Assembly: GCF_001027285.1 (NCBI RefSeq)
Contig: NZ_CP011509.1
Coordinates: 9,014,501 to 9,078,500 of the forward strand
Direction: 5' to 3'
Source: Archangium gephyra
GTDB lineage: Bacteria > Myxococcota > Myxococcia > Myxococcales > Myxococcaceae
Length of the DNA: 64,000 nucleotides
Shown here: positions 11,977 to 20,906 of the stretch, in pieces
Layout: every line of letters starts with the position of its first letter
Numbering within the stretch: position 1 is the first letter of the stretch
The notes under the pieces: generated by a model
What the model was told of the DNA's origin: nothing
What the model saw: only the letters and a program-made list of their open reading frames with translations
Databases searched by the model: none
Made by a program: the position numbers and the translations under genes

Positions 11977-12328
11977 AGACGCCCGCCGAGGCGTCCAGGC
12001 GCACCTTGCGGACTTCTCGCGAGGTGCCCTCGGCCTCGAGCGCCGGCACCACGTCCTGACGGGGCTTCTTGCACTTGGGGCACTCGCACGAGCCCTTCTT
12101 GCACGTGCAGTCCGCCGCGCTCGAGCACCGGCACTTCGCGGCGTGCAGCTCGTCCGCCGTGTCCTTCTTCGCCGTGTCCTTCTTCGCCGTGTCCTGCTTG
12201 CCGGGCTCCACCGGCGCGGGCACGGTCTCGGCCTTGGCGCGGTGAGCCTCGCACGCCCCTGCCTGCCCCGCCGTGAGCAGCACGCCGCCCACCACCGCCG
12301 CCGCCAGCGTCATCCCGATGTGCTTCAT
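11969..12328 (-). CDS. Exported metallothionein-like cysteine-rich protein
   Basis: 119 residues from the ATG at 12328 (GGAG four bases upstream). Residues 1-25 are a signal peptide with hydrophobic core MTLAAAVVGGVLLTAG. Cys26 directly follows GQAGA, so either signal peptidase I cleavage or lipidation is possible. Residues 46-59 hold DTAKK repeats, encoded by a 15-base tandem repeat near 12160-12190. Residues 66-86 contain seven cysteines in C-x-C-x5-C-x-C-x4-C-x-C-x2-C order, typical of metal-thiolate clusters. The tail after residue 90 has no motif. A periplasmic or surface zinc/copper-binding role is inferred from composition only. Confidence 0.75.
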   Translation of the reverse strand: MKHIGMTLAAAVVGGVLLTAGQAGACEAHRAKAETVPAPVEPGKQDTAKKDTAKKDTADELHAAKCRCSSAADCTCKKGSCECPKCKKPRQDVVPALEAEGTSREVRKVRLDASAGVFI

Positions 12329-12532
12329 CTCCACGGTCCTCCCGGGTGACACACCCGAATCCTTCCAGGCTATATCCCAGCGGTTTCCCCCTGTCCAAAC
12401 CCGGCGCCCCCCGCTGTAGGCCCGTTTCCAGCAGGGCCGCCCCGCGAGCAGGCACCGCGGACCACCCGGTGGCACCGGTCCGCTCGGAGCGCTCGCGACA
12501 CGCGGAGGCGCCACGTACAGTCCGGCCCACCC

Positions 12533-14095
12533 GTGTCCGCGCGAACCGATCGCCTCGTCTCCGCCGCCGCCCTCGTGCTGGGCGCCCTGCCCTTGTGGGT
12601 GTCCTCGCACCTGCCCATGGTGGACCTGCCGCAGCACCTCCACCTCATCTCCGTCCTCCACCGGCTGGACGACCCCACCACCCTCTACCCCCAGCTCTTC
12701 GCCGCGCGCCACGAGCTCACGCCCTACCTCGGCTACTACTACGCCGTCAGCCTCCTCAACTGGCTGCTCCCGCTGGACCTGGCCAACCGCCTCTTCCTCT
12801 CCGCCTACGTGGTGGGCCTGCCCCTGTCGCTCGCCTTCCTGCTGCGCGGACTCGGACGCCCCACGTGGCCCGCGCTGCTCGCCCTGCCGCTCGCCTATGG
12901 CGACAGCTTCGGGTGGGGCTTCATCAACTACCTCGCCGCGCTGCCGCTCGCCCTCCTGTGCTGCGGCTTCTTCGTGCGCGCCCTCACCCGCGCGGGACAA
13001 CGCCCCCTCTGGGCCTCCGGGCTCGCCGCGAGCCTCGTCGCCGTCCTCCTCTTCCACGTGCAGGCCTTCGCCTTCCTCGGGCTCGCCCTGCCCTGGTTGC
13101 TGCTCACCACGCCCGTCCCCGAGGACGCCCACGCCCGCGGTCTCCAGGCCCGGCTGCGGCCCCGGCTTCCCGCGCTCCTCGGCGTGACGCCCGGCGTCGT
13201 CCTCTTCCTCTCGTGGGTGGTGCTGCGCCTGGGCCAGCCCTCCGAGGTGGAGACGGGCGCGCCCTGGAAGGCCTGGGGCCCCATGCTGTCGCCGCGGAAC
13301 CTCGCCTGGAAGAGCTTCGCGCAGAACCGCGCCGAGCTCCTCGAGGTGCTCGCCAACCTCCTCCGGGATGGCTCGGATCGCTGGCCCCTGTACGCCGTGG
13401 GCGCCGTGGCCGCGTGCGCCCTCGTGCTCGGCGTGGTGCGCGGCGACTCCAGCGGCGAGGGACCCGTGGCCCGCTGGCGCCTGCCGGGGCTCGTCCTCAT
13501 CGCGCTCGGCCTCTACTTCCTGCTGCCCTTCGACATCCGTGGCTACATCTACTACCTGAACACCCGTTACGCGCAGCTCGCCGCCGTGCTCGCCGTGGCG
13601 AGCCTCCCCGTGACGCGCACCGCGCTCCGCCGCCCGCTGCTGTGGGCCAGCGCCGCCTGCTCGCTGCTGTTGGCGCTCGTGCTGGGCCAGGGCTTCCGCG
13701 CCTTCTCGCGCGAGGCCGCCGAGTGGGATGCGCTCGCGGAGGCCACCGCGCCCAGGCCCCGGGTGATGGGGCTCATCTTCGACAGCGGCTCGCGCGTGGT
13801 GCGCCACCCCGTCTTCCTCCACGGCGCCGCCGAGCTGGCCCGCGCGCGCGGCGGCAGCACCAACTTCAGCTTCGCCCTCACCCCGCACTCCCCGCTGCGC
13901 TACCGCGGCACGCCCCCGCCCACCTTCCCCTCCGAGTGGCGGCCCCAGGACTTCGACTACGCCGCCCAGGGCTCCGCGTACGACCACTTCCTCGTGCGCG
14001 GCGTCCACCCCTCGCGCGTCTTCGGCGAGCGGCTCCAGCGCGAGCTCGCCGTGGCCGCCGAGTCGGGCAACAGCTGGCTGGTGCGCCGCCGCTGA
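12533..14095 (+). CDS. Polytopic membrane protein, glycosyltransferase-C-like
   Basis: 520 residues starting at GTG 12533, with no clear Shine-Dalgarno site. There are about ten hydrophobic helices over residues 5-400, then a soluble C-terminal part of about 120 residues. The first helix is followed by MVDLPQHLHLISVLHRLDD, an acidic, His-containing first loop. This topology is reminiscent of GT-C fold enzymes that use polyprenyl-linked sugars (PMT/ArnT-like), but no diagnostic motif was found and the call is by topology. A Trp/Tyr/His-rich last domain would sit outside the membrane. The gene appears to be alone, between a leftward small gene and an unrelated rightward one. Confidence 0.72.
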   Translation: MSARTDRLVSAAALVLGALPLWVSSHLPMVDLPQHLHLISVLHRLDDPTTLYPQLFAARHELTPYLGYYYAVSLLNWLLPLDLANRLFLSAYVVGLPLSLAFLLRGLGRPTWPALLALPLAYGDSFGWGFINYLAALPLALLCCGFFVRALTRAGQRPLWASGLAASLVAVLLFHVQAFAFLGLALPWLLLTTPVPEDAHARGLQARLRPRLPALLGVTPGVVLFLSWVVLRLGQPSEVETGAPWKAWGPMLSPRNLAWKSFAQNRAELLEVLANLLRDGSDRWPLYAVGAVAACALVLGVVRGDSSGEGPVARWRLPGLVLIALGLYFLLPFDIRGYIYYLNTRYAQLAAVLAVASLPVTRTALRRPLLWASAACSLLLALVLGQGFRAFSREAAEWDALAEATAPRPRVMGLIFDSGSRVVRHPVFLHGAAELARARGGSTNFSFALTPHSPLRYRGTPPPTFPSEWRPQDFDYAAQGSAYDHFLVRGVHPSRVFGERLQRELAVAAESGNSWLVRRR

Positions 14096-14194
14096 ACGCT
14101 CGGGCCGGGCAAGTGTGGGCCAGTGGTCGTCACCCGGCGCGCCCGGCCCCCACCCACCTCACCGCGCCGCGGACGGGGCCTTACCTGTCAGTGC

Positions 14195-15442
14195 ATGCCC
14201 ACCAAGAGCCCTCTGGCTGATCCACGTCCGCTGCTGGACGCTCTGCGCGCCGGCACGCCGCTGCCCGGCTTTCCCTCCGACGGGGTGGAACGTGCCCGCT
14301 CGCTCGCGGCCGAGCCCGCTTCCGCTCCGCCCGCCGACGTCGAGGCCCTCCCCGAGCCGCTCGCGCTCGCCCTGCTCGAGGGCTCCGTGCTCGCCGGCCA
14401 GCCCGCCCTCGCCGAGGGGCTCGCCGCCTCCGGGAACAAGGGGCTCGCCAAGGCCGCCAAGAAGGCGCTCTACCGGCTGCGCTCGCGCGGGGTCGAAGTC
14501 GCCGAGCCGCCCCGCCCCTCCGCCTCCGAGGCCTCGCGCCCCGTGACGGTGGGCCCGGAGCCGCTGCCTGCCCTCCTCACCAGCATCGACGGCACCGGCG
14601 AGCGCGTGCTGGAGATCGCCCGTCCCCTGCGCGGCGGGGGCGTCGAGGCCATCCAGTTCCTCTACTCCGACGAGCAGGGCGTGCAGCGCTTGCAGGTCAC
14701 CGAGCTCAGCCGCGGCGATTACCGGCGCGTGGTGAAGCAGGCGACCAGCCCCGGAGACGATGCCGCCGTGGAGCTCTCCCACGCCGAGGCCCTGGAGCGG
14801 CTCACCGCCGCCGCGGGGCTCAATCTGCGCACGCGCACCGCCTTCCCCCAGGGACTCGACACGGTGCTGCGGCACCTGGGCGTGCAGGCACGGGACATCC
14901 CCCTGGAGATTCCACCGCCGGAGCCGGAGGACGAGCGGCTCGCCCACGAGGGCCACAAGCTCCACGAGGAGCCGGAGATGCGCGGCTGGCTGCCCCCCAT
15001 GGCCGAGCTGGAGCGGCTGGCGCACACCGTGGCCGAGCTGGAGGCGAGCCCGCTCGCGCTCACCATGGCCCAGCGCAACGAGGAGCTCATCCAGGCGGCC
15101 CACACCCAGGCCCATGCCTTCTTCGCCACCCCGGCCGTGCGCCAGCTCTACGCCAGCCGGCTGTGGGAGATGGCGCTCCACTTCGAGCGCACCGGCAAGG
15201 AGCAACCGGCCCGGGTGGCCCGCGCCGAGGCCCGCAGGCTCGCGCATGGCGTGAGCGAACCGCCCTCGCGCTACGCCGAGCGGCTCTTCGAGAAGGCCCT
15301 GCTCGTCACCATGGCCCGGCGCGCCGCGCCCGAGGTGGGAGAGCCCGCCGAGATCCGGGCGAGGGCCCGCGCCGCCGAGCAGCAGCGGGCCCAGTCAGCC
15401 GAGACGGAGCGGCGCAGCCCCGGTGGCATCATCCTCCCTTGA
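14195..15442 (+). CDS. Hypothetical soluble alpha-helical protein
   Basis: 415 residues from the ATG at 14195. The frame stays open to 14123 but those codons are low-complexity. No signal peptide or membrane segment is visible. Residues 20-90 are helical and Ala/Leu-rich with a basic patch (GLAKAAKKALYRLRSRGVEV). A beta-rich middle section (GERVLEIARPLRGGGVEAIQFLYSDEQGVQRLQVTELSRGDYRR) follows, then a long helical C-terminal half. Codon use matches strong coding in this genome. I do not recognise the family. The neighbouring SprT-like metalloprotease converges on it with a 30-base gap. Confidence 0.72.
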   Translation: MPTKSPLADPRPLLDALRAGTPLPGFPSDGVERARSLAAEPASAPPADVEALPEPLALALLEGSVLAGQPALAEGLAASGNKGLAKAAKKALYRLRSRGVEVAEPPRPSASEASRPVTVGPEPLPALLTSIDGTGERVLEIARPLRGGGVEAIQFLYSDEQGVQRLQVTELSRGDYRRVVKQATSPGDDAAVELSHAEALERLTAAAGLNLRTRTAFPQGLDTVLRHLGVQARDIPLEIPPPEPEDERLAHEGHKLHEEPEMRGWLPPMAELERLAHTVAELEASPLALTMAQRNEELIQAAHTQAHAFFATPAVRQLYASRLWEMALHFERTGKEQPARVARAEARRLAHGVSEPPSRYAERLFEKALLVTMARRAAPEVGEPAEIRARARAAEQQRAQSAETERRSPGGIILP

Positions 15443-15472
15443 GCCTCCCCCGGGACTACAGGGAGGCCCTGC

Positions 15473-16276
15473 TCACGCCGACACCCGCGCCCGCAGCAAC
15501 AGGTCCAGGTTCTCCATCTCCCAGGCCTGGGCGCGCGAGTAGTCGTGGAAGCGCTTCTCGTGCTCGAGGAACTCGGGCGGGTGGATGCAGCGCCGCCCGT
15601 CCTCGCCCCGGCGCGTCCGGTACACGTGGTGCAGCATCTCGTGGAAGACGATCCACTCCACGAAGTAGCGCGGCACCACCGGCTGATCCAACGCCGGGTG
15701 GATGCGGATGACGCGCGAGTCCGCCGAGTAGGAGCCCATCTTGATGCTCTTGCGCGGCCGGGTGACGCGCGGCGCCGGCCCGAAGGTGATGGCCGCGTCG
15801 ATACGGCCCCGGAAGTAGCGCTCGTTGAGCCGCTCGAAGATGCGGCCCAGGTCGTGGTGCTGCCCCACCGGCTCCATGCGCAGGCGCTTGCGCATCTGCG
15901 CCGGCGACACGCGGCGGATGTAGGCCTTGTTGCGCTCGATGAACTTGTCGAGCAGCACGCTCGCTTGCGCATCGCCGGTGCGCACGTAGTCCGCCAGCGC
16001 GTGGATGACCTCGTCCGGCGCCGCCAGGAACATGTGGTGCAGCCGCAGCCGCCACAGCGCCCGGTGCCGCTGGAACGTGAGCATCGTATGTGTGTTGTCG
16101 TGGACCTCCACCGCCACCGGGGCCCGCAACCGCGTGCGCAGCCGCCGCTCGAGCACTCGCCGCCACACCTTCAGCAGACGGTTGGGCTCGGGTGCGACGG
16201 ACTGCTGCTCACGGGCGATCCGCCCCGCCGGCGAGCTCCTCTTCTTCGCCAGGTTCTTCTTCTTCGCGCGCGCCAT
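15473..16276 (-). CDS. SprT-like zinc metalloprotease domain protein
   Basis: 267 residues. The catalytic motif H212-E213-M-L-H216-H217 sits in VEWIVFHEMLHHVYR, followed by an additional HPPEFLEHEKRFHDYS region that supplies the third ligand, as in SprT/Spartan-like metallopeptidases. The N-terminal 25 residues are Lys/Arg-rich (MARAKKKNLAKKRSS), suggesting nucleic-acid binding. The middle section has the LNERYFRGRIDAAITFG stretch typical of SprT-like domains. Spartan relatives cleave DNA-protein cross-links; whether this bacterial member does so is unknown. A near-consensus promoter places the transcript start about six bases before the ATG, so the mRNA is probably leaderless. Confidence 0.88.
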   Translation of the reverse strand: MARAKKKNLAKKRSSPAGRIAREQQSVAPEPNRLLKVWRRVLERRLRTRLRAPVAVEVHDNTHTMLTFQRHRALWRLRLHHMFLAAPDEVIHALADYVRTGDAQASVLLDKFIERNKAYIRRVSPAQMRKRLRMEPVGQHHDLGRIFERLNERYFRGRIDAAITFGPAPRVTRPRKSIKMGSYSADSRVIRIHPALDQPVVPRYFVEWIVFHEMLHHVYRTRRGEDGRRCIHPPEFLEHEKRFHDYSRAQAWEMENLDLLLRARVSA

Positions 16277-16288
16277 AGACAGGGCCGG

Positions 16289-16317
16289 ATTCTAAAGACC
16301 CGTCTGACACGTGTAAA
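16289..16317 (-). promoter_or_regulatory. Near-consensus sigma-70 promoter for the SprT-like gene
   Basis: Read leftward: TTTACA (16312-16317), a 17-base spacer, then TAGAAT (16289-16294). Each hexamer differs from consensus by one base. The predicted start near 16282 leaves about six bases before the ATG at 16276 and no Shine-Dalgarno site, which points to a leaderless mRNA. Confidence 0.65.
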
Positions 16318-16433
16318 CGAGATGAGGAGAGCAAATCCCCTGGAATTCCAACGGCTTATATCCACTCCCGCGTACCCTCGCCCACTTGTCCGCCGGAGGG
16401 GGAGCCCACCGCATATGTCCCCCCCGACAACCC

Positions 16434-18785
16434 TTACCGACGGGTTCTCTGGGGGCTGCAATCCCGCTTGCTCAGGCTGAAGACGACCGGCCTCTCCGAA
16501 TCCCCGGGAACCTTGAATTCCTTGCTCCTCCAAGGGCCTCGATTCGCGCACCGGTAGGAGATCTCAACGGGTCCAGGAGGCAGGGGCACGAAGCCGTTGG
16601 GCCGCACGGTGCGATCCGCCACTTTCATGACCGTCCGTGCGGGTGCCTTGAACTGCACGCGAACCTCGGCGGCGGGCGCGGGGGCCGGCGTCTCGGTGGG
16701 TTCCTCGGTCGGTGTCCCACCCGCCGCCAGCGCGGGGGTCTCCGGGGACCCACTCCCCTGCTCGGTCCCCGGTGTGGTCGAACCTGTCCCCATGGAGGTT
16801 CCGGTCGCACCCGGTTCAGCCGTGGGGGTACCGGTCCCCGTGCCCGTCTCGGGGGTGGCGGACTCAGGGCCCGTCCCCGTGCCCGTCCCGGGAGCGGTGG
16901 AGCCAGCGGTGGCCGACCCGGTTCCGGTCGCGGTCGCGGCGGGGCTGCCCTCGCTCTCCGGTGGAACCTCGTCCCGGGTGGAGGTGACGGGTCTGCGCGG
17001 CGCGGGCTCGGGCTGCGGCTTGGGCGCCATCAGGAACAGCCACGCGATTCCACCCGCGCTCACCACGAGCAGGGTCACCAGGGCGGCCACCACCAGGCGC
17101 AGGCCGCGCGACTTGTTGGCGGCGGGCGCGGGGTGGGAGGACTCGGACTGGGTGACGAAGCTGTGGTCGTAGCCGGCGGTGGACTCGTCGTCGTCCTGGT
17201 CCCCCAGGGCGCGACGCGCGGGAGGGCTCGGCAGATCATGCGTCTGCGAGAACTCGTCGGCGAGGGAGTCGTTGCGCGAGTCCTCGTCTTCGTCCTCGTA
17301 CTCGGGCCCGCGCTCATTCACCGTGGAGGAGGTGACGGAGACGGACCGCGCGCCCTCGTCCTCGTCCTCGTCGGGCACGGGCGGAGCCGCGCGGCGGCGA
17401 TCCAACGCGGCCACGGAGCCGGAGACGGCGGGCTTGCGCACGGGCGTGGGACGCCGGGCCGCGGAGGCGGGCGTGCGCGCCGGACGATCCTGCAAGGTGG
17501 ACTCGCCCGTGACGGCGCGTGGCGGTGTCCCGGGGAGGGCGGAAGCGCGTCCGGGCGCGGTGCGCAGGGCGGTGGGCTCGTCGTCCTCCTCGTCACCCAG
17601 GGCCGCGGCGGCGAGCATGTCGCGCGGGCGGGCCATCTCCGTGGCGGGCTCGGCCTCGTCGGGCTCCACCGCCGAGGGCACGTTCTGCGCGCTGGGCCGG
17701 CGCGTGGGGCGCGCGACGAGGCCCGCGGGAACCTGCGCCGAGGAGTCCTTGCGCCCGCCGGGCTTGGGAATGGGGACGTGGAGCATGGTGCGCTCCTCCT
17801 CTTCCCCGAGCAGCCGCGCGATGTAGGCCGCCACGTCGTCGCTCTGCCGCATCATCCCCGAGTTGAGCAGCCCCTCCAGGTCCGCCTGCACCTGCGCCGC
17901 CCGCTGGTAGCGCAGGTTGCGGTCCTTCACGAGGCACTTCATCACGATGCGCGACAGCTCCTGCGGATAGTCGTCGCGGATGAGGTGCGGCGGGGACGGG
18001 TTCTCGAAGCGGATGGCGTAGAGGATGCCCTCCGTCGTGGGCCGCGCGAAGGGCGAGCGCCCGGTGGTGATCTCATAGAGCATCACCCCCAGCGCGAAGA
18101 TGTCCGAGCGGTGATCCAACCGCTCCTGCATCACCTGCTCGGGCGAGAGGTAGAGGAACTTGCCCTTGATGACGCCCGGCTTGCTGCGCTCGGCGATGGC
18201 CTCGGCCTTGGCGATGCCGAAGTCCACCAGCTTCACCGCGCCGCTGTACGTCACCATCACGTTCTGCGGGCTCACATCCCGGTGGATGAGCCCCAGGGGT
18301 CGTCCGTCCACGCCCTTGGAGTTGTGGGCGTACTCGAGCCCCGCGGACACCTGGGCGCAGATGCGCGCGGCCACCGCGTACGGCACCGCGGAGGTGAACT
18401 TCGCCTCCTCCGCGAGGATGCGCCGGAGGTCCACGCCCTCCAGGTACTCCATCGCGATGAAGATGCTCTCGCCAATCTTCCCCAGCTCGAAGACCTGGAC
18501 GATGTTGGGGTGATGCAACTGCGCGGCGATGCGCGCCTCGTCCAGGAACATCTGGACGAACTCCGGCTCCTCCGACAGGTACGGGAGGATGCGTTTGATC
18601 ACCAACAAGTCCGGATTGGGGGCCTCCTGCGCGAGGAAGAGCTCCGCCATTCCCCCCATCGCGAGCCGCTTGATGAGGAGGTACTTGCCAAAGGGGGTGG
18701 CAGTCTGTGGCGCGTTCTCGGGAATGGGAGGCCCCCAGGAGTCGGTCGACGTGAGACGCTGAGCTGTTTCCGAGCTTACCCGCAA
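16434..18785 (-). CDS. Ser/Thr protein kinase with C-terminal transmembrane/extracytoplasmic tail
   Basis: About 783 residues. The start is uncertain: I chose the TTG at 18785 (LRVSSETAQRL), because the open frame further upstream to 19136 overlaps the next lipoprotein gene. The kinase domain starts with FGKYLLIKRLAMGGMAELFLA, the ATP-binding Lys is in LLVIKRIL, the catalytic loop reads HRDVSPQNV and the Mg loop VDFGIAKA, so it should be active. A long disordered acidic linker follows, with a membrane helix (VVAALVTLLVVSAGGIAWLF), a Gly/Thr-rich spacer, and a small PEGA-like beta domain outside the membrane. This is the usual myxobacterial PknB-type receptor kinase layout. Ligand and targets are unknown. 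Confidence 0.9.
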   Translation of the reverse strand: MRVSSETAQRLTSTDSWGPPIPENAPQTATPFGKYLLIKRLAMGGMAELFLAQEAPNPDLLVIKRILPYLSEEPEFVQMFLDEARIAAQLHHPNIVQVFELGKIGESIFIAMEYLEGVDLRRILAEEAKFTSAVPYAVAARICAQVSAGLEYAHNSKGVDGRPLGLIHRDVSPQNVMVTYSGAVKLVDFGIAKAEAIAERSKPGVIKGKFLYLSPEQVMQERLDHRSDIFALGVMLYEITTGRSPFARPTTEGILYAIRFENPSPPHLIRDDYPQELSRIVMKCLVKDRNLRYQRAAQVQADLEGLLNSGMMRQSDDVAAYIARLLGEEEERTMLHVPIPKPGGRKDSSAQVPAGLVARPTRRPSAQNVPSAVEPDEAEPATEMARPRDMLAAAALGDEEDDEPTALRTAPGRASALPGTPPRAVTGESTLQDRPARTPASAARRPTPVRKPAVSGSVAALDRRRAAPPVPDEDEDEGARSVSVTSSTVNERGPEYEDEDEDSRNDSLADEFSQTHDLPSPPARRALGDQDDDESTAGYDHSFVTQSESSHPAPAANKSRGLRLVVAALVTLLVVSAGGIAWLFLMAPKPQPEPAPRRPVTSTRDEVPPESEGSPAATATGTGSATAGSTAPGTGTGTGPESATPETGTGTGTPTAEPGATGTSMGTGSTTPGTEQGSGSPETPALAAGGTPTEEPTETPAPAPAAEVRVQFKAPARTVMKVADRTVRPNGFVPLPPGPVEISYRCANRGPWRSKEFKVPGDSERPVVFSLSKRDCSPQRTRR

Positions 18786-18846
18786 TCCCCACCTGGGTGG
18801 TGGGGCGCGGACCGGATGTGGGATACCAGACCTGACGCCCGTTCGG

Positions 18847-19938
18847 CTACCTGCCCGAGCCCGCCCTCCCCGCGTCCCACCCACTCCCCAGGTCCCGGTC
18901 GCAACTCCGGGGGTGGAGGACATGGGTGAACCGGTTGCCGGGGCCCCCATCCAGTGACTCCGTCCCGGGCACCCGGCCGCCGTTGGGCTCCGGGACACAC
19001 GTCTCGCCGGTGCCCCCATCCTCGCAGGGCACGAAGGTGTAGGTGTCCCACACGCCCCGGAGGCCCAGGGGGAAGAGCCCGGTGCCCCCATCGCCGAAGA
19101 CGCGGGCCAGCGCCTCGCACTCCCCCGGGCCACCATCCGCGGAGCCGGCGCCCGAGAGGAACCGGGTGCTCACCAGGATTCCGCCCGAGACCTCGAAGCC
19201 GGTGGAGAGGGGCTCCGACGGCTCGGCCGGCCCGCGGCGGAAGGCCCGGGGCGAGGGGTCGGTCACGACGAGCGGCCCGGGCACGTACACCCGCGTGCCG
19301 AGCAGCTCCGGGTTGGGACGGGCGCCCCCCCCATCCGCGTCGCCGAAGCCCGGGGGCACGAGGTTGTCGGCGGGCACCACCAGCGTGCCGAGGAGGCGGA
19401 GCTCCACCTGGGCGAGGCCCGTCCGGTAGCCATGGAACTGTTCGAAACCGGACTCTGTCCGGATGGAGCCCGTGAGGTCCACGCGCTGCCCCACCTGGGG
19501 GACGAAGCCCATGGGCGGGTCCGTCCAGTCCTTGTGGACCCAGAGCCCCTGGGTGGGACGCGCGGGGTCCACCACCCAGAACCAGGCCCGCACCTGCTCC
19601 TGGGTGCCCTCGGTGCGACGCTCCACGCGGTCGAGCGTGTGGAGGACGACGCGCTCGAGCAGGACCCGCATCCCACTGTCGGCGGGAAGCGCGCGGGCCT
19701 CGGAGAGGGTCATCACCACGGGAACGGACGCCATGCCCGCATCGGCCTGGGGGCCGCCATCGGCGGAGGTGCCCGCGTCCCGAGGGAAGCCACCATCCTC
19801 GCTGCACACGCCGGTGCAGCCGGGGGTGCCGCCCGCGTCCCGCTTGTTCATGCCCGGCGCCTCTCCGCACCCGGGAAGCACCACTGCCGCGGCCGCGACC
19901 AGGGCCGCCGCGCCGAAGGTCTTGCGCAGAGGAATCAC
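18847..19938 (-). CDS. Putative lipoprotein with Asp/Gly-rich segments
   Basis: 363 residues from GTG 19938, which has AGGAGA eight bases upstream. Signal peptide KTFGAAALVAAAAVVLPGC ends in a lipobox-like LPGC, so it is probably lipid-anchored. The linker after the Cys is rich in DAGG/DGG patterns (PRDAGTSADGGPQADAG), a composition common in myxobacterial surface lipoproteins. The remainder is beta-rich (VVMTLSEARALPADSGMRVLLERVVLHTLDRV, then WFWVVDPARPTQGLWVHKDW), compatible with a secreted OB-like or jelly-roll domain. No catalytic motif was recognised. It diverges from the GDPD gene over a 133-base promoter region. Confidence 0.8.
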   Translation of the reverse strand: MIPLRKTFGAAALVAAAAVVLPGCGEAPGMNKRDAGGTPGCTGVCSEDGGFPRDAGTSADGGPQADAGMASVPVVMTLSEARALPADSGMRVLLERVVLHTLDRVERRTEGTQEQVRAWFWVVDPARPTQGLWVHKDWTDPPMGFVPQVGQRVDLTGSIRTESGFEQFHGYRTGLAQVELRLLGTLVVPADNLVPPGFGDADGGGARPNPELLGTRVYVPGPLVVTDPSPRAFRRGPAEPSEPLSTGFEVSGGILVSTRFLSGAGSADGGPGECEALARVFGDGGTGLFPLGLRGVWDTYTFVPCEDGGTGETCVPEPNGGRVPGTESLDGGPGNRFTHVLHPRSCDRDLGSGWDAGRAGSGR

Positions 19939-20071
19939 GGTAGCGTCTCCTGTGGATGGGGCCACGCGGGAGTTCAAAGGAATTCCGCGCTTCCGGCCTC
20001 TTCTGCCGGCCTTATAGCGGCGGGCCACGAACCCCGGCAAGGAACCGAGCCCCGCCCGGAGACCCTCCCTC

Positions 20072-20893
20072 ATGCCGCACCCCAGGCACCCCTACTTCCG
20101 TGGCCTCTCCCCCACCCTGCACATCTCCCACCGCGGCGGCTCGCTGCTGGCGCCGGAGAACACCCTGCCCGCCTTCCGCATGGCGGTGGAGCGCTACCAC
20201 ACGCAGGTGCTGGAGACGGACGTCCACCTCACCCGCGACGGAGAGCTGGTGGTGTTCCACGACGACACGCTCGGGCGGTGCACCAACGGCGAGGGCCCCC
20301 TCGCGGCCCACTCGCTGGCCGAGCTGCGGCGCCTGGACGCGGGCTACCACTTCACCCCGGACGCGGGCCGCACCTTCCCCTTCCGGGGCCAGGGCGTGCA
20401 CCTGTGCACCCTGCGCGAGCTGCTGCGCGCCTTCCCGGGCCTGCGCTTCAACATCGAGGTGAAGCCGGACGTGCCGGGCATCGAGGACGTCTTCTTCCAG
20501 GTGCTGCGCGAGGAGGGCGCGCTGGAACATGCCTGTATCGGCAGCGAGCTGGACGCGGTGGGCGAGCGGCTGGCGCGGGTGATGCCGGACGCCTGCCACT
20601 TCTATCCGCGCGACGCGTTGACGGCCTTCGTGCTCTCGGTGCGAGCGGGCGAGCAGCCACCGGAGGAGCCGCGCTACACCGTGCTGGACATGCCCCTGTA
20701 CTTCGGAGACGTCCGCCTGGTGGACGAGGCCCTGCTGCGCGCGGTGGACACCCACGACAGGTGGTGCAACGTGTGGACGGTGGATGACCCCGAGGAGATG
20801 CACCGGCTCGTGGCCGAGGGCGTCGGAGGTATCATGACGGACAGACCGGACCTTCTTCGCCGAGTCTTGGACGAGCGGCAAAAGCCGCGTTAA
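20072..20893 (+). CDS. Glycerophosphodiester phosphodiesterase
   Basis: 273 residues, with GGAG nine bases before the ATG. The GDPD catalytic signature is complete: ISHRGGSLLAPENTLPAF (H20-R21, E29-N30), then LETDVHLTRDGELVVFHDDTLGR (E48, D50, H63) and FNIEVKPD for the third metal-binding Glu/Lys region. These enzymes split glycerophosphodiesters (deacylated phospholipid head groups) into glycerol-3-phosphate and an alcohol with Ca or Mg. There is no signal peptide, so it is the cytoplasmic UgpQ-like form. It begins a rightward cluster with a deoxynucleoside kinase (13-base gap) and a thioesterase. Confidence 0.95.
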   Translation: MPHPRHPYFRGLSPTLHISHRGGSLLAPENTLPAFRMAVERYHTQVLETDVHLTRDGELVVFHDDTLGRCTNGEGPLAAHSLAELRRLDAGYHFTPDAGRTFPFRGQGVHLCTLRELLRAFPGLRFNIEVKPDVPGIEDVFFQVLREEGALEHACIGSELDAVGERLARVMPDACHFYPRDALTAFVLSVRAGEQPPEEPRYTVLDMPLYFGDVRLVDEALLRAVDTHDRWCNVWTVDDPEEMHRLVAEGVGGIMTDRPDLLRRVLDERQKPR

Positions 20894-20906
20894 GCCCCTG
20901 GCCCGT

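Noticed and set aside
16780-16930. Simple-sequence run that could be a microsatellite
   Set aside because: It encodes the Gly/Thr-rich spacer of the Ser/Thr kinase in frame, so it is explained as a coding linker.
17280-17370. CTCGTC repeats resembling a tandem array
   Set aside because: They encode the acidic Glu/Asp linker of the same kinase; repeats are short and irregular.
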